Assembly (NCBI GenBank): GCA_030765065.1
Contig: CM060978.1
Coordinates: forward strand, 108,929,192-108,993,191
Direction of reading: 5' to 3'
DNA: 64,000 bases
Origin: Deroplatys truncata
Taxonomy: Eukaryota > Arthropoda > Insecta > Mantodea > Mantidae
A program made the position numbers and the translations under genes. Position 1 is the first letter of the stretch; the number at the start of each line of letters is the position of its first letter. This document shows, one piece after another, positions 47,451-58,777 of this stretch. Under the pieces are notes generated by a model. That model worked only from the letters and a program-made list of their open reading frames with translations, searched no databases and was not told where the DNA came from.

Positions 47451-48733
47451 AGATGCACATCATCAAGCATGGGATAAATTTATAAATGAGGTAGAAGATG
47501 ATGATCATGGTAGACAGACCTTTGCTTATAAAATGTTTAAATACCTTAATCATACAGAGAAAGCTATAATTAACATAAATATCATTAATAAAGTGTCTTA
47601 GATTCATTATTATGAAGAATTATAGTACCAAAAAATCATAATCTGAAAATAGATGAAAATAATAACATTGAAATAGATCCCATAACAATCGGAGAGCTTC
47701 ATAGAGCCCTGGAAGAAACAAACAAATAGAAAAGCGCCAGGACCTGACGGGATCGATATGGAATTACTAAAATATGGAGAACCTCTTCAGTATTGGAGAT
47801 TACTTCATTTAATAAATCAGTGTTGATCAAATAGAAGGATACCAGAAGCTTGGAATACAGCCAAAATAATATCCATTTTCAAAAAAGGAGAACTGAAAAA
47901 TTGTAATAATTACAGAGAAATAAGCCTGTTTAATTCAATGTATAAGATACATGCAAAAATATTAAATAGGAGGTTAAGAGTTATTACTGAGGCATTATTA
48001 GAAGAAGAGCCGAATGGTTTTCGTATTGGAAGATCTACAATACATAATATTTTATTATACAGCAGATATCTGACAAGAGAAGAGAATTTGATTTACCAAC
48101 AATGTAACTTTTGTAGATTTCCAAAAAGCTTTTGATAAAGTAAATAGGACAAAATTATGGCCAGTGATGGAAAAAATTGATACTCTAAACGTTTAATAAA
48201 TGTATTGAAAGGTTTATATAAAAATTCAAATAGAATTATTAACACAGATTATACCAATAAATAAAGGAGTTAAACAAGGGTGTTCATTATCAACCACGCT
48301 TTTTAACATATACACAAATATTCGCAGGTAAGTGCTCTATTATATGCGTAACGCAAAGGTACAACTAATTTCAAAAGAAAAAGCAAAAATAATGCCTTTC
48401 TGGGGAACAGACAAATTTCATCAAAAATCATCCTAGATAATTACGCTAGATCAGGTTTGAAGTTGTAAATATTTAGATGTGAAATAAGCCCATAAAAGGA
48501 AAAAAATATAAATTTAAAATTAGCAAAATTTCAAACAACTTACAATTCAAAGAACTTTGAAAAATAAAACAAGAAGAGATTAAAGAATTAAGTTCTATAA
48601 AACCATGGCGTGCCAGTTTTAGTGTATAGATGTGAAACATGGGTAACTACAAAATAAACTGAAAGCAGAATACAAGATTGTGAAATAAAATTTCTGACAA
48701 AAACTAAAGGATGTTCAAGATTAGTTCAAATAA

Positions 48734-48735
<2 letters not shown>

Positions 48736-48775
<40 letters not shown>
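48736..48775. repeat. Second (AAT)n microsatellite inside the LINE
   Basis: About 13 AAT triplets near the 3' part of the LINE, after the SRLVQIN text and before NEEIQRYRKKWISYVERMN. Confidence 0.92.
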
Positions 48776-49012
48776 GTAAAAACCGAGCGTGGTGTAAATG
48801 AAGAAATACAACGCTACAGAAAAAAGTGGATTTCATATGTGGAGAGAATGAATAATGATAGGCTTCCAAAACTAGCATTGAATTTATAGACCTATAGGAA
48901 ATCCAGATCTATGCAGGCCGCAAAAGAGATGGAAAGACTTACTATGAAGGCGGAACAGACCGAAGCTCTAAACCATGGAGTGAAGAAGAAGAAGAAGAAG
49001 AAGATGAAGCCG

Positions 49013-49370
49013 GTTTTTTTTCCATTCACTTTAAGCGCTGCAGTAAATCTATGTTTACTGTATAAACAACTGGCAATTTATGGTGGGTAGGTATGGTACT
49101 GGCGTATATAATAATAGGCCATCCTGTTGCCATAAATAACATATTTAAATTTTGTATTTTTTACAATGGCCAGATAATTTTCATGAAAAATAGATTATGG
49201 AATATTTTAGTTCCCGCTTAGAAAATAGCTATTTATGATCCTTTGCTCAACAGGACAGTTCTAATGGGGTGAAAAATAAAAGCAGTGAAATATCTAACTT
49301 ATTATTTAAAATATGTTACATAAAAAATGTTAAAAAACATTCTGACAGATGATGCTACTTATAAAATATC
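49013..49370. other. No recognisable gene
   Basis: AT-rich sequence between the LINE tail and a family A SINE. Confidence 0.5.
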
Positions 49371-49687
49371 GATAGGATCCGTGGTGTAGTGGTTACCATA
49401 CTAACCTCTAGTTCCCGAGGTCGCGGGTTCAAATTCGGCGGAGGACGATGGATTTTTTCGGGCGTACAAATCCTTAGCATGAGTTCCTTCGGAAGGGAAG
49501 TAAAGTCGGTGGTCCGTGTTGTAGATTTATGGCACGTAAAAGAACCTCAAGTCTGATAAAAAGGCCTCTGAGCAAAATTACCGGTCTGTCACGCCCACTA
49601 TGGAATGGGACGCTAAGGACCACACAGTTAAAGAGCGTCTATAAATAAAACTCAATTTATTTTGCATAACTTCCTATCTGATAGGAT
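49371..49687 (+). mobile_element. tRNA-derived SINE, family A, copy 6, with target-site duplication
   Basis: Head TCCGTGGTGTAGTGGTTACC with B box GGGTTCAAATTCGG near 49424, the body 'ggaagggaagtaaagtcgg', and the 3' end 'gttaaagagcgtctataaat' with an A-rich tail. GATAGGAT repeats at 49371-49378 and 49680-49687. A perfect A box and nearly intact body suggest one of the younger copies. Confidence 0.92.
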
Positions 49688-49789
49688 ATAATATATGCAG
49701 AGAAGTAAGAAACATTAGTTGAAATAAATTAACGATAATGCTTAGTCTGAGTATGTGGTACAACACGCAGTGGTAACCAGTACAACACG

Positions 49790-49910
49790 CAGGACGACGA
49801 TGGACTGAGGAAAACAGTCTGGGAAGACGATGCAGGTGGGATTTGAACCGCGAACCTCTAGTTCAGAAGTTCCTAAATGACGTCGTCCATCCGTGTCGGT
49901 AAAGATACAA
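49790..49910 (-). mobile_element. SINE-like element, family F, copy 2
   Basis: On the minus strand GGTTCGCGGTTCAAATCCCA (near 49852-49833) is a B box followed by 'gtcttcccagactgttttcc' and 'tcagtcca', parallel to the element at 15.0 kb. Ends uncertain. Confidence 0.5.
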
Positions 49911-50806
49911 TTGAGAAAAATCTTCTAGTAAAACTTTTTAGGAGTTTGTCAGGTTGAGAAGTGGAACAGTTATGTAAAAGGAATAAGGTTTAATAAATCA
50001 GAATTTTATGAGAATTTCGTGTCAAGTACACACTTTGGGGGAGTTCCGTCTTCTATGCTTATTGATTTGTCCATTTAACTTAAAAACGCTAACTTATAGC
50101 AACTGGCCTTTGAATACGAGTAATCGGAGTTAATCAAATAGTCAGGAGGATGGCCAAAAATAAAAAATAACCGACCAAGCAACTTACCCATGCCGGGTGT
50201 GTACTTGGACCTATCAAGCATGGGTCGGTGACAGGAATGAGATTTAAACAACGGTATCGCTTAAAGTGTAATACAAAATAACCCCCGTTCCTACATCTAG
50301 AGGAGTTATGACCATCTAGAGGTGACTTAAAACCAGCCAGTTCACAGGGATTGTTTATACAGGAATTCAAATCTTGAACAACTTTGTTTACATAATTCCT
50401 GATTATAAATATTTCTTTTTCGTGATTTTTAGTGGTAGTTTATTTGCGGAACTCCTTAACGAGATACGCCTGTGTTTAAAATCCTTCAATACTTTGATCA
50501 GTAAAGAAATAATTCGATTGGGAGGAATTTGGAGATCTTTTTGTTCAACGTTGTATGAAAGTGTTCGCAAGCATTCCTGCTTCGACAAATGAAAAACATG
50601 AATTTTCCACAAAGTTTTGAGTGATAATTTTAATGTATTAGGTTTGTTATCATGTAAGTAGCAAAGTAATAACATATATTGTGCTCTTCACATATTATTA
50701 ATCAATCTAATACAAATATGTTGTTTATTGCAGTTGAAACTAAAAATATGAATGCAAAGATACTTCTTGGAAACATGCAGTACTCACGTTCGATAAAGTT
50801 TTGTAG
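49911..50806. other. No recognisable gene
   Basis: Overlapping opposed frames of 72 and 90 codons at 50374-50675 have no family resemblance and lie antisense to each other; neither is supported. Confidence 0.45.
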
Positions 50807-50965
50807 ACTGCCTCTGTCGTCGAGTGGTCAACGTTCAGGATTCTTCCCAGAGAACCTGGGTTCGATTCCCAGGATTCGGGGGGATTTTTCTTTAATTAGT
50901 TGTCTCTGCAGCGTATGGAAGTATGAATGCGGGAGTCAGTGTGTTTCCTAATGAAAGTGAATAAA
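50807..50965 (+). mobile_element. tRNA-derived SINE, family C, copy 2
   Basis: Head ACTGCCTCTGTCGTCGAGTG, B box TGGGTTCGATTCCCAGG near 50858, then 'gggggatttttctttaatta', 'atggaagtatgaatgcggg' and an A-rich 3' end. Well-formed A and B boxes. Confidence 0.85.
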
Positions 50966-53140
50966 GCAAGTTAATTAGATTAGCATTGTTTCTAAACTCT
51001 AAGCCCCGACGTGATCATAGAAGCTAAAGATGGTATACAAATGAAAAAATAAAAAAATGTTTTGTAATCTCCGACCCAATTTAGCGAAATGTTCTTTGAG
51101 ACTGTCTCCATGTGCTCAATTGTAGCTTGTACGGCTTGCATATTATTTTTGTGGAATGACCGCATTAGTTATTGCTTGCTTTGCATAAAAGCCACGACAG
51201 CAGATGTATGAATGTGACATTGCTTGTCACGAAGAATATGTGAATGACACGTACTTTACATTGATGACACCGTAGACTGAGAGCACAGTTTAACAAGTGA
51301 ACAAGCGAAACAAGTCGGGTGCATTCAGTTGAATGATTGGCCTGATTTTGGCGGTTTCGAAACCGTAAGTATCTCATTTCACCCTCGTCATTCCATGAAC
51401 CTCAACTCTGGGTTACTTCAATCCACAAGCACTCAAATAAAACCATTAGGTACGTCTCCCTTGTCTTCGCTGGTGGATATAGAGCAGGCGCGCTTACCCG
51501 TATTAAACTAGCTTTAACATGCAATGATAATGAAGTGTAAGCAAAACAAATAAGTGCAGGAAACTGTGGTTGAATTTGACAATGATTTCCACGCTTGGCG
51601 TCTTCTAAGGACAGTGAGGAAATATCTGACTAAACCATTTTTCACCATTATCTACATGTATCTACATTTTGTGGCTATGTAGTTTATTTAGCACAAAATC
51701 ACGCTTTAAAGAATAAATTGCCAGATTTGTTTACAAAATTTTATCTGAAATATTCTGGATAACTTAGGCGAAAAATATCTAAACTGCGTTTACTCTAAAG
51801 CCAAATTACATTTACATACATTACCCTTTTTCTTATTGGAGTGCTTGCTTACTTTCATGATAACAGCAATTTCTCCTTTAATTTTTTAATATTTGTCCTT
51901 TATTCATGACTCGAAAATCGTTTAATCACCACTTCTAATGTAGTTATCAATAACAGTTAATTTCATCCTAATCTTCTCTATGAAAAATGCGATTTGTTAG
52001 CTCAATTTAGTTAAACAATGGTTAAACAAATGTTTTTCCATAATATGTTTTAAACAGTATGCCGTTTGATAATGGTTTAATAAATACTCCACCAGAAAAA
52101 TAATAAACAGATAGGTACTACAAATTCCTTTACACGTTGAAATTCTCAGATTTTCATAGTTAAATAACTAGTGTATGTTCAAATTCGTGAGCCACTTCTT
52201 GACACTTTTTAATAATTTGCTGAAAGATAAAGAAGAACATCTTGCTTGAAGAACATCTTAGTAGAATGTATATTTTATTATAATCAGGAAGACTGCTTAT
52301 CCAAACTGCTGTAATCTGCTAGTTATCGGAGCGCGATTATTTTAAGACAGTTTTAATTTACAACGAAAGATTTTGAACTGAATTTAAAAGTAAAAGTACT
52401 AATCAACTACGCAGCAATTCAGTACATTGTTACTTGTTTGGATGACTGAAATACGATAATTAAAATCCATTCTTGCACTGGAACATTTTGTAAATAATTT
52501 AGAAAAAATTTACGCACAAAGATTTTGCATTTCCAAATTATATAAAGTATAAATACTGTGCCATACAAATTGTGAATAACTTTACATAATTTTCTCAATC
52601 GTAATATATGGTTCTGCAAAAAATGCAGTTAGGTAGATTAAACCGCAGAACTCAAAGCTCCCAGTAATCGAATTCAACAAGTTCCCAATTCATGTGTTGC
52701 ATAAAGAATAAAACGTAATGGGGATATTCAAATGCAGCGGCTGCATTATGTACTACGCACAGCTTTTGTGTATCCTGTATCAGGGCTTTACAATAACTCG
52801 GTTATTAGCAAAGGGGTACAAAACCTTTCACAGATATCACGTACAGGTTAGGAACCGAGTATCGAATAGCAATCTTGTCCTCAATATAAGAGTGTATAGT
52901 GTATATAACCTTATATGTTACAATGTAACTTTTTACGTAGGTACATTAAATTTAAGTATTTTCTTTACAGATGCAGTGTTTATCCACATATCAAGGGTAT
53001 TTATATTTTAAATATGTATACTTCAACACTTTCAGAATACTACTTATAAAAACTAATGAATCATCCTTTGTTAGTGTTACGTCATTTATGCTAGTCACTG
53101 CAGAACTTGTTTGTTCAGAATAAGGTTAAATCGTCAAAAT
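50966..53140. other. No recognisable gene in about 2.2 kb
   Basis: AT-rich, unrecognised. No repeat family of the window has a copy here, making it the longest repeat-free stretch next to 16.1-19.1 kb. Confidence 0.5.
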
Positions 53141-53144
53141 GCTT

Positions 53145-53290
53145 ATTGTTTAATAGCGTATATAGATGACGTGGTTACGGCACAAAAAAGCGAAGATGTT
53201 TTACAACGCACAGTATACCAGCTATACCAGCTTTGTAAAGAATGCATCCGTACATCCAAAAGAAAAACTGAAGCAGTGGGCCGCAAGGAG
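53145..53290 (+). pseudogene. LINE reverse-transcriptase fragment (motif C region)
   Basis: IAYIDDVVTAQKSEDVLQR followed by TVYQLYQLCKE matches the region around the FADD/YADD box of LINE reverse transcriptases, with IDD in place of ADD. It is cut off abruptly by repeat A copy 12. No other part of the element remains beside it. Confidence 0.7.
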
Positions 53291-53291
53291 A

Positions 53292-53902
53292 AAAATCTTA
53301 TATGTTACACTCACATGACTTTCTCTACTCTTGTACAAACTAATTTTAGAAACGCTTATTCTCCATATGCTTTGTGTTAATCGAGATATCAAGATGTTAA
53401 TCTTATTGCTAATTTTATTGTAGATGCAAGGGGAATTGGTAGGCTTTAAGCGATAGTCATATATTTTAAGAGATGGTTGCTATGTGGGGTATTCCATTCT
53501 CTTTGCATTACCAGGACAAAAGAAAATGAATAACGAATTTGAGAAAAAGTATAAGTATTGGAAAATTTAAGGGAATAACAAGCAATATCTCGAAAATGGT
53601 TCACTCAACAACAAAATGTATATGACATAAATTGTGTATTTTAACACGATCTACATTTTTTGTGTAGTAACATTTTTTCTATCTCTTATGGTTTACCAGT
53701 TATGCAAAAGTCGTTTACAATGAAGAATACTTTTGGAGACATTCCCAGAAAATTCAAGATATACATTTTATTTGTCATGAAAGTATCTTAAATATGATAT
53801 TTTAATCAAAATCGTTAGAGCCATTTTTGAGAAAATTAAAAACATATATTTCCGGTGGAATACAATACTTCTACTTATTATACGTAGTAGGGAAAGTAAA
53901 AA
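53292..53902 (+). repeat. Repeat A, copy 12 (internal deletion)
   Basis: 'aaaatcttatatgttacactcac' landmarks through 'ttgcattaccaggacaaaag' and 'aatgaagaatacttttgg' are colinear with copy 10. After 'gagaaaattaaaaacat' it jumps to 'atatttccggtgg' and the terminal 'gtagtagggaaagtaaa', losing about 170 bases. Confidence 0.85.
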
Positions 53903-54002
53903 AGAAAAAACTCATAAGATCAAAATTTGCTAAAGCGACATTAGATTTTTAAAAAGTGGGTGGCTAGTGGTGTCTTTGAAATTCCATGCTCTTTGCATGA
54001 CC

Positions 54003-54436
54003 ATGAGAAAAAATCTGTTATATTCACATGTCCTTCTCTACCCTCTAACGCTCATTAGTGAGTATACAAATTACTCTTATGAAATTGTATTTTCCTATCT
54101 ACTTCATTTTCCGGAAATAGCTACAGTACACATGTCGTTATAGATACAAAGGGAACGACAGTCAAATGTTTAGGAACTAGACGCTATGTGCTGGCTTTAA
54201 AATTCCATACTGTTTCCATGCAATTGCGAGAAACAACTAAAGATCGATAGGACTTTAAAAGAATGGCTAAGTATTGAACAAATCGAACCATTAATAACGG
54301 CTATCTCGGAAATAGCGGATGCCACAGAAAGATTATTTGAAATAAATCGTTTGCTTTAAAGAGATCTAAATGTTTTGTGCAGTACGTTTTCGTCTATCGC
54401 TTAATGTTTGCCAGTTATGACAGATTACACAAAATT
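54003..54436 (+). repeat. Repeat A, copy 13, left part
   Basis: 'aaaaaatctgttatattcac' to 'gtttgccagttatgacag' at 54420, the 5' half of repeat A. It stops at the family B SINE that follows. It lies 100 bases after copy 12 in the same orientation. Confidence 0.8.
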
Positions 54437-54440
54437 CGCA

Positions 54441-54727
54441 ACCGAGCGGGATGGCTCAGGCGACAACGTCTGTTGCCTGCATTTGGAAGATCCCACCGGC
54501 GGACGCCCACTCTGACCCATGGGATTTTCGTAGTTTCCTCAGGGCCGACAGGCCAATGCTGGGGTGGTTTCTTCTCTGCCACGATTTCCTAACGGTCACT
54601 TCCCTTTCATTCCATTTCCTTCTCATCTTTTGGGTGTGCTACTAGGTCTCGTGGAATATGTCGGTGCCGGACAGATGGCGTGGATCCATGCTCACTGGAA
54701 AGAATATTCCCCGTGAACACCAGAGAC
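54441..54727 (+). mobile_element. tRNA-derived SINE, family B, copy 5
   Basis: Head GCGGGATGGCTCAGGCGAC with a degraded B box, then 'cactctgacccatgggattt', 'ccaatgctggggtggtttc', 'tgccacgatttcc' and 'gccggacagatggcgtgg'. It ends at 'tattccccgtgaacacc', shorter than the copies at 10.9 and 23.5 kb. Confidence 0.8.
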
Positions 54728-54732
54728 ATAAA

Positions 54733-54925
54733 AAATAAAACGCATACCTTGAATTTTCGGCGAATATCCTATGAATTCACCTTTATTTGAATTGATTTTA
54801 TATAATTTTGTGTAACAAAGAAGTTTTAATGTATGGACAAAACTTAGCACAAGAAAAGTGTAGAGCTCTTTAAAGTACACGATCTGTCAAAAACATTTCG
54901 TAGCGTTTGCTGTTTTCGGAATATT
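54733..54925 (-). repeat. Repeat A, copy 14 (inverted middle part)
   Basis: 'aaaataaaacgcataccttg' and 'gaattttcggcgaatatcc' through 'tctttaaagtacacgatctg' are the middle of repeat A in reverse. Directly across the SINE the left part runs forward, as in the two-orientation copy at 32.2 kb. Confidence 0.7.
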
Positions 54926-55334
54926 CCACTTTAAAAATTAGACCTTGTCTAAGCTAACGGGCAGCCTAGAACATTTACTATTCTCCCTTTTTTCCTGCCT
55001 TCTTTTCTTTTCGTCGTAAGAACTTGATACCAGGAATAAATATTTCAACGCTGTTTGTGTATGCTGAAACCTTCTTGCTTAATTTGAAACAATTTACTAG
55101 GTAAAATATATCGAGATAGAAGAACAACTTTTTATATGAATATTATAATGCATAATGAATATTCATGAATGTTTCATTGGTGGAGAAAGTGGTGAGAATG
55201 CCTTAAATCAGATTTTTAATTAGCAACTAATAGTTTCTTATACTCTGGTTTTTATGTTTATTTGTATCTATTTAATTTTTGTAATTGTTCGTCAAGGACC
55301 AATTAGCTATCAAAATGTCATATTTCTATTAAAT
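54926..55334. other. No recognisable gene
   Basis: AT-rich spacer between repeat A and the family C SINE upstream of the ZIP9-like gene. Confidence 0.5.
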
Positions 55335-55493
55335 CCACACATACACTTACTCTCCTACTCATACTTCCACACTTAAGGAAGGATGGGAAATAATCCTGGG
55401 TAAATAAAAATTTTCGTTCTCCAGCTGGGAACCGAACTCGGGACCTCTGAATTTGGGAGCTAACATACTAACCACCAGACCACAGAGGCAATT
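55335..55493 (-). mobile_element. tRNA-derived SINE, family C, copy 3
   Basis: Minus strand head TTGCCTCTGTGGTCTGGTGG with GTTAGTATG (A box), CGAGTTCGGTTCCC (B box, near 55440-55427), 'agctggagaacgaaaattt', 'tatttacccaggattatttc' and the end 'gtggaagtatgagtagg'. Located about 280 bases upstream of the ZIP9-like start codon. Confidence 0.87.
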
Positions 55494-55775
55494 CTTTTGG
55501 TTGTATTGCGTAAATGAAACTTTGTTGTTATGGTAACGAGTACATAAACGAATAAATTCCGTTGATTTTGACAATTTAGATATACGAAAATGTCACTTGA
55601 ACACGTGTTGTTTTTCCTTGGACAGTTTTGATGAGTATTAATGTTCGTGCATTCCAGGTTATTGTTTGGTGTATTAAGAGCGTGGAAGAAAACATCTCAT
55701 TTTGGTAAATATGGCTACAATGATATGAATTAAAGTAAAGGAAGCTTCTGCTACAGAAAAAGAACAAGATTTGAA
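55494..55775 (+). promoter_or_regulatory. Upstream region of the ZIP9-like gene
   Basis: This is the gap between a family C SINE and the ZIP9 start codon and must hold the leader, and possibly the promoter, if the gene is expressed from here. It contains a CACGTG E-box near 55600 and the pyrimidine-led TTCTGCTACAG ending at 55756, which could be a 3' splice site for an upstream 5'UTR exon. No convincing TATA box was seen. Inference only. Confidence 0.3.
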
Positions 55776-56657
55776 ATGGAGGAGACAACAATACTTACTC
55801 TTTTATTTATTATGTTCCTGGGAAGTTATGCCGTTGGATCTGTACCATTGGTAATGCCGATGCCTAAAGAGAAACTGAAGTTAGCCTCAGCACTTGGAGC
55901 AGGCTTGCTTGTTGGCACAGCTTTGGCAGTAAACATCCCAGAAGGTGTTAGATTCCTGGGCTCTGTGAGTTATAACCGCATTCAGATAACAGCAACTAAT
56001 GCCACAAATATTGCAGCACACGCTGAGCCAGCCATAAATTTAGAACCACATTCTTTAATAGGAATCGCATTAGTTCTTGGGTTTGTGTTTATGTTACTGA
56101 TAGATCAGTGTTTAAGAAGCGGAGATTCAGCAGTGAATTCTTCAGAAAGGGATATTACAGCAACTGTAGGACTAGTGGTCCACGCTGCAACTGATGGTGT
56201 CGCACTGGGCGCTGTAGCAACAACAGCTCAGGTTAGTGTGGAAATGGTTGTTTTTATTGCCGTAATGCTGCACAAGGGACTAGAAGCTTTTGGTTTGGTA
56301 ACATTTCTTCTTGTTGAAGGAATAGACAAAAAGCGCATCAGGAGACACCTTACTGTGTTTGCTCTTTCTGCACCTGTTATGGCAATTTTGACCTATTTTG
56401 GAATAGGAAAAGAAGGAAAAGAAACGCTTTCAACAGTCAGCGCTACAGGCATAGCAATGTTGTTTAGTGCTGGGACGTTCCTATATGTAGCTACAGTTCA
56501 TGTTCTGCCAGAATTAGCCTCCAGGTCTGGCCGTACCCATGGGGGTGCTCGATTTCAACCAGTTGTTGAGATGAAAGTACTTCATACAAAAGAACTGATA
56601 TGTTTAATTGTTGGTACACTTTTGCCATTGCTGTTGACAGTGGGACACCACCACTGA
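55776..56657 (+). CDS. ZIP9-like zinc transporter (SLC39A9 family), single exon
   Basis: A 293-residue intact frame recognised as the ZIP9/SLC39A9 family. Members move zinc towards the cytosol and act at the Golgi or plasma membrane. Hydrophobic segments lie near residues 5-27, 35-53, 92-112, 127-151, 156-180, 191-210, 222-244 and 273-290, fitting the eight-helix ZIP fold. TM4 carries HAATDG (H136, D140, G141) and TM5 carries HKGLEAFG (H166, K167, E170), the two metal-binding helices. The block SAGTFLYVATVHVLPE (231-246) is typical of ZIP9. N75-A-T is a possible glycosylation site. The human protein is about 307 residues, so length is near full. The start has G at -3 and G at +4. No intron interrupts the frame. 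The histidine-rich stretches that usually follow TM2 and TM7 are nearly absent, and TM5 reads HKGLEAF where vertebrate ZIP9 reads HKAPAAF. It may be a retrogene or a naturally intron-poor gene. Family assignment is secure; expression is inferred only. Confidence 0.93.
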   Translation: MEETTILTLLFIMFLGSYAVGSVPLVMPMPKEKLKLASALGAGLLVGTALAVNIPEGVRFLGSVSYNRIQITATNATNIAAHAEPAINLEPHSLIGIALVLGFVFMLLIDQCLRSGDSAVNSSERDITATVGLVVHAATDGVALGAVATTAQVSVEMVVFIAVMLHKGLEAFGLVTFLLVEGIDKKRIRRHLTVFALSAPVMAILTYFGIGKEGKETLSTVSATGIAMLFSAGTFLYVATVHVLPELASRSGRTHGGARFQPVVEMKVLHTKELICLIVGTLLPLLLTVGHHH

Positions 56658-56664
56658 ATGTGAT

Positions 56665-56836
56665 AATAAAAACTGTATGCCAAATGAAGATGGAATGGGC
56701 ATACAAGACCAGAGGGGATGGAAACTATATATGAATACTTGAGGCCTGGCCTTCTGAGAGGGGCTGTAGGAGCCAGAAGAATATATTTAAGAATTTAACT
56801 AATAAAATTATCATGTTTTAATCTGAAGGAAATAAA
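56665..56836 (+). promoter_or_regulatory. Candidate polyadenylation signals of the ZIP9-like gene
   Basis: AATAAA occurs at 56665-56670, eight bases after the stop codon, again at 56801-56806 and at 56831-56836. The first would give an extremely short 3'UTR; the later pair is more plausible. No long poly(A) tract follows, so there is no direct mark of retroposition on this side. Confidence 0.4.
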
Positions 56837-56859
56837 GGGCATATCACACAAACTGTTTA

Positions 56860-58777
56860 AAGATGTTCACTTCAAATACAGCAACCTAATCTTTTGAAAT
56901 GTGAAATAAGATGATTTCAACATGAACTCTACTTAGTAGGGAAAGAGTTACCAGCTGTAAAAATATAAGCAGACAATTATTCTTGTTCTAGACCTTGTTG
57001 CGTGTTTGCCATTCCACTCTAAATCTTTCTTACACAGGCAATGCAGCATGAAAGACTGCAGTCATGTACAACATAGAGCGATTAGTTACTTGTTATTGAA
57101 CATCAGGTTGTAGATGTGTTATTCAGATGCAATCCACAGTTTTCGAAAAATTATTACTCTATATAGAGGAATCTACCCTGGATCTAGCCTAACCTGAAAC
57201 TCGTGTTTATATAAAGTGATTATTTTACGTTTTACTGTATGTTTTTACTTTTATGTGCCTAACTTGTCTTTTCCTTATTAGACCTTACATGGCAAAAATA
57301 GAAAGAAAAAAATTCTCCCCGTGACAGGTCAAAACATACCAAGTACTGTACTACAGAGGATTATTTCCATTGGAACTTCAAGGAACACTACTATTCCAAA
57401 CATAAAAGACGTCGTTGAAACATAGCTGCGCGTGTTTGCAGCCACTTATACATCATTGGCTTATGTCAGCGAGAGCAAGAAGGTCATTCACCCCACAGCA
57501 AGCTCTGCTTGCCCTATCAAAATAGGGAGGGAGAGAGAGAGTGTGTGTGAAAGGGTAAGAGAGAGAGAGAGAGAGAGAGAATTATACGCGTTGCCGTTTG
57601 CATTTGAAGTAAAACACATGTACCAATTTTGTTTCGTTTATACATATCACTGTGGCTCATTGGTTGAGTACCGACCTGATAAACCGCAGATCCATTGGGT
57701 TTTTTAGAATTACTTCTTGTTGCATTTGTAACGGCAATTACTTATGGTCGTCATCACGCTTGTTAAGGCGTTTCGGTTTAGCGCTCTGAGAGCCTTAGGG
57801 GCTTGATGTCAGTTTGGTGCAAGAAGCTACTATAATGAGGTTGAAGGGTGCGCAACACAAGCAGTTATTCATACTTAAGGATACAGCTCACCCTAAAAGA
57901 CAGAGGTGCGCCTTTCCTGCGTTTGGTTTTAAACCATAAAATACTGAATTATAATGCTTAATTATCACCGCAAATGTTTACTTTATTACGATTTTTGCGT
58001 ATACATAAATCAACTCAGTGTGTGTTCAGCATCATTAGTGTAAAAAATAAGCTCGAACTTTAAACGCCTTCAAAGGTGAACATCCAGTTCACAGATAAGA
58101 AGAACTTTACTCCCATAGGAGTTTATCTGTTCGCGTTGACAGTTTGCTTACTGCTGTGTAAATGCAGCTCCTTCACGGAACTCTTGAATTATTCGATTGG
58201 CTGCCCTTACTCTGCGTGTGTGTGCTTGTGCGTGTGCGCGTGCACATGCGTGTGTGTGGCCAGAATGCCATGGTTTAAAAAGATTTCTTCTTAGGAAATG
58301 CAAGAGGATGAGATGGGTGTCGCGGGAAAACTCCAGTTGTGCACATCAGGTTTTGTGGTCTTGCTTTGCACACGCGCAACTAGTCTCTTCTTGCCACAGC
58401 AACTCAGTGCAGTTCCCGTTGCTTGCTCTTCCCCGCCATTACTGTAGTGAGAAATCTAAGCTTGTTATACATGATACTACTTAACTGAGGCATCCTAAGT
58501 AGCATTTGAAAAACACCATCAAGTAGGGTTGTGTGTTTAGTCAGAGGAAATTTATGAATTTAAATCTGAGAGTGTTGGCGTTTCTATATCCTAGTCCCTG
58601 AACCTTCAAGCACCAAAATCACTGTAGTCAATATATTACTTTTAAAATTACGATTTGTCATAAGGGTAGATATGATATAAATCCTTGAATATGAATGTAA
58701 TGTTTTACGTTTAATTTTGCTTATACTAATACGTTTGTATCCGTAATAAAAAGTTCAGATAAAGATCAGAACAATGT
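56860..58777. other. No recognisable gene; (GA)n tract and SINE trace
   Basis: (GA)n runs at 57528-57540 and 57557-57581 surround a (GT) run. At 57650-57700 'gtggctcattggttgagtac' looks like an A box, but no B box follows. A CA/TG-rich alternating stretch lies at 58213-58258. Confidence 0.45.

Larger units (their letters stand above)
45986..49012 (+). mobile_element. Decayed LINE (non-LTR retrotransposon) with EN and RT remnants
   Basis: A 5' leader is followed by endonuclease text LHIVTWNVRGLG (46323-46358), IICGDFNARVG (46697-46729) and SIIDYMLISDKLRP (46968-47009). Then comes a 68-codon open stretch with WNSEEWETLKVSIEKAA (47191-47241). RT motifs are APGPDGIDMELLKYG (47737-47781), NCNNYREISLFNSMYKI (47899-47949), NGFRIGRSTIHN (48013-48047), FVDFQKAFDKVNR in a shifted frame (48111-48150), GVKQGCSLSTTLFNIYT (48267-48317) and, near the end, PVLVYRCETW (48613-48645). 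The 3' end has a (GAA)n tail at about 48986-49005. Many stops and frameshifts. The family is of the apurinic-endonuclease type; clade not assigned. The 5' boundary is a guess. Confidence 0.87.

Noticed and set aside
54377-54645. 71- and 64-codon plus-strand frames
   Set aside because: They lie on a family B SINE and read through from repeat A; there is no independent coding evidence.
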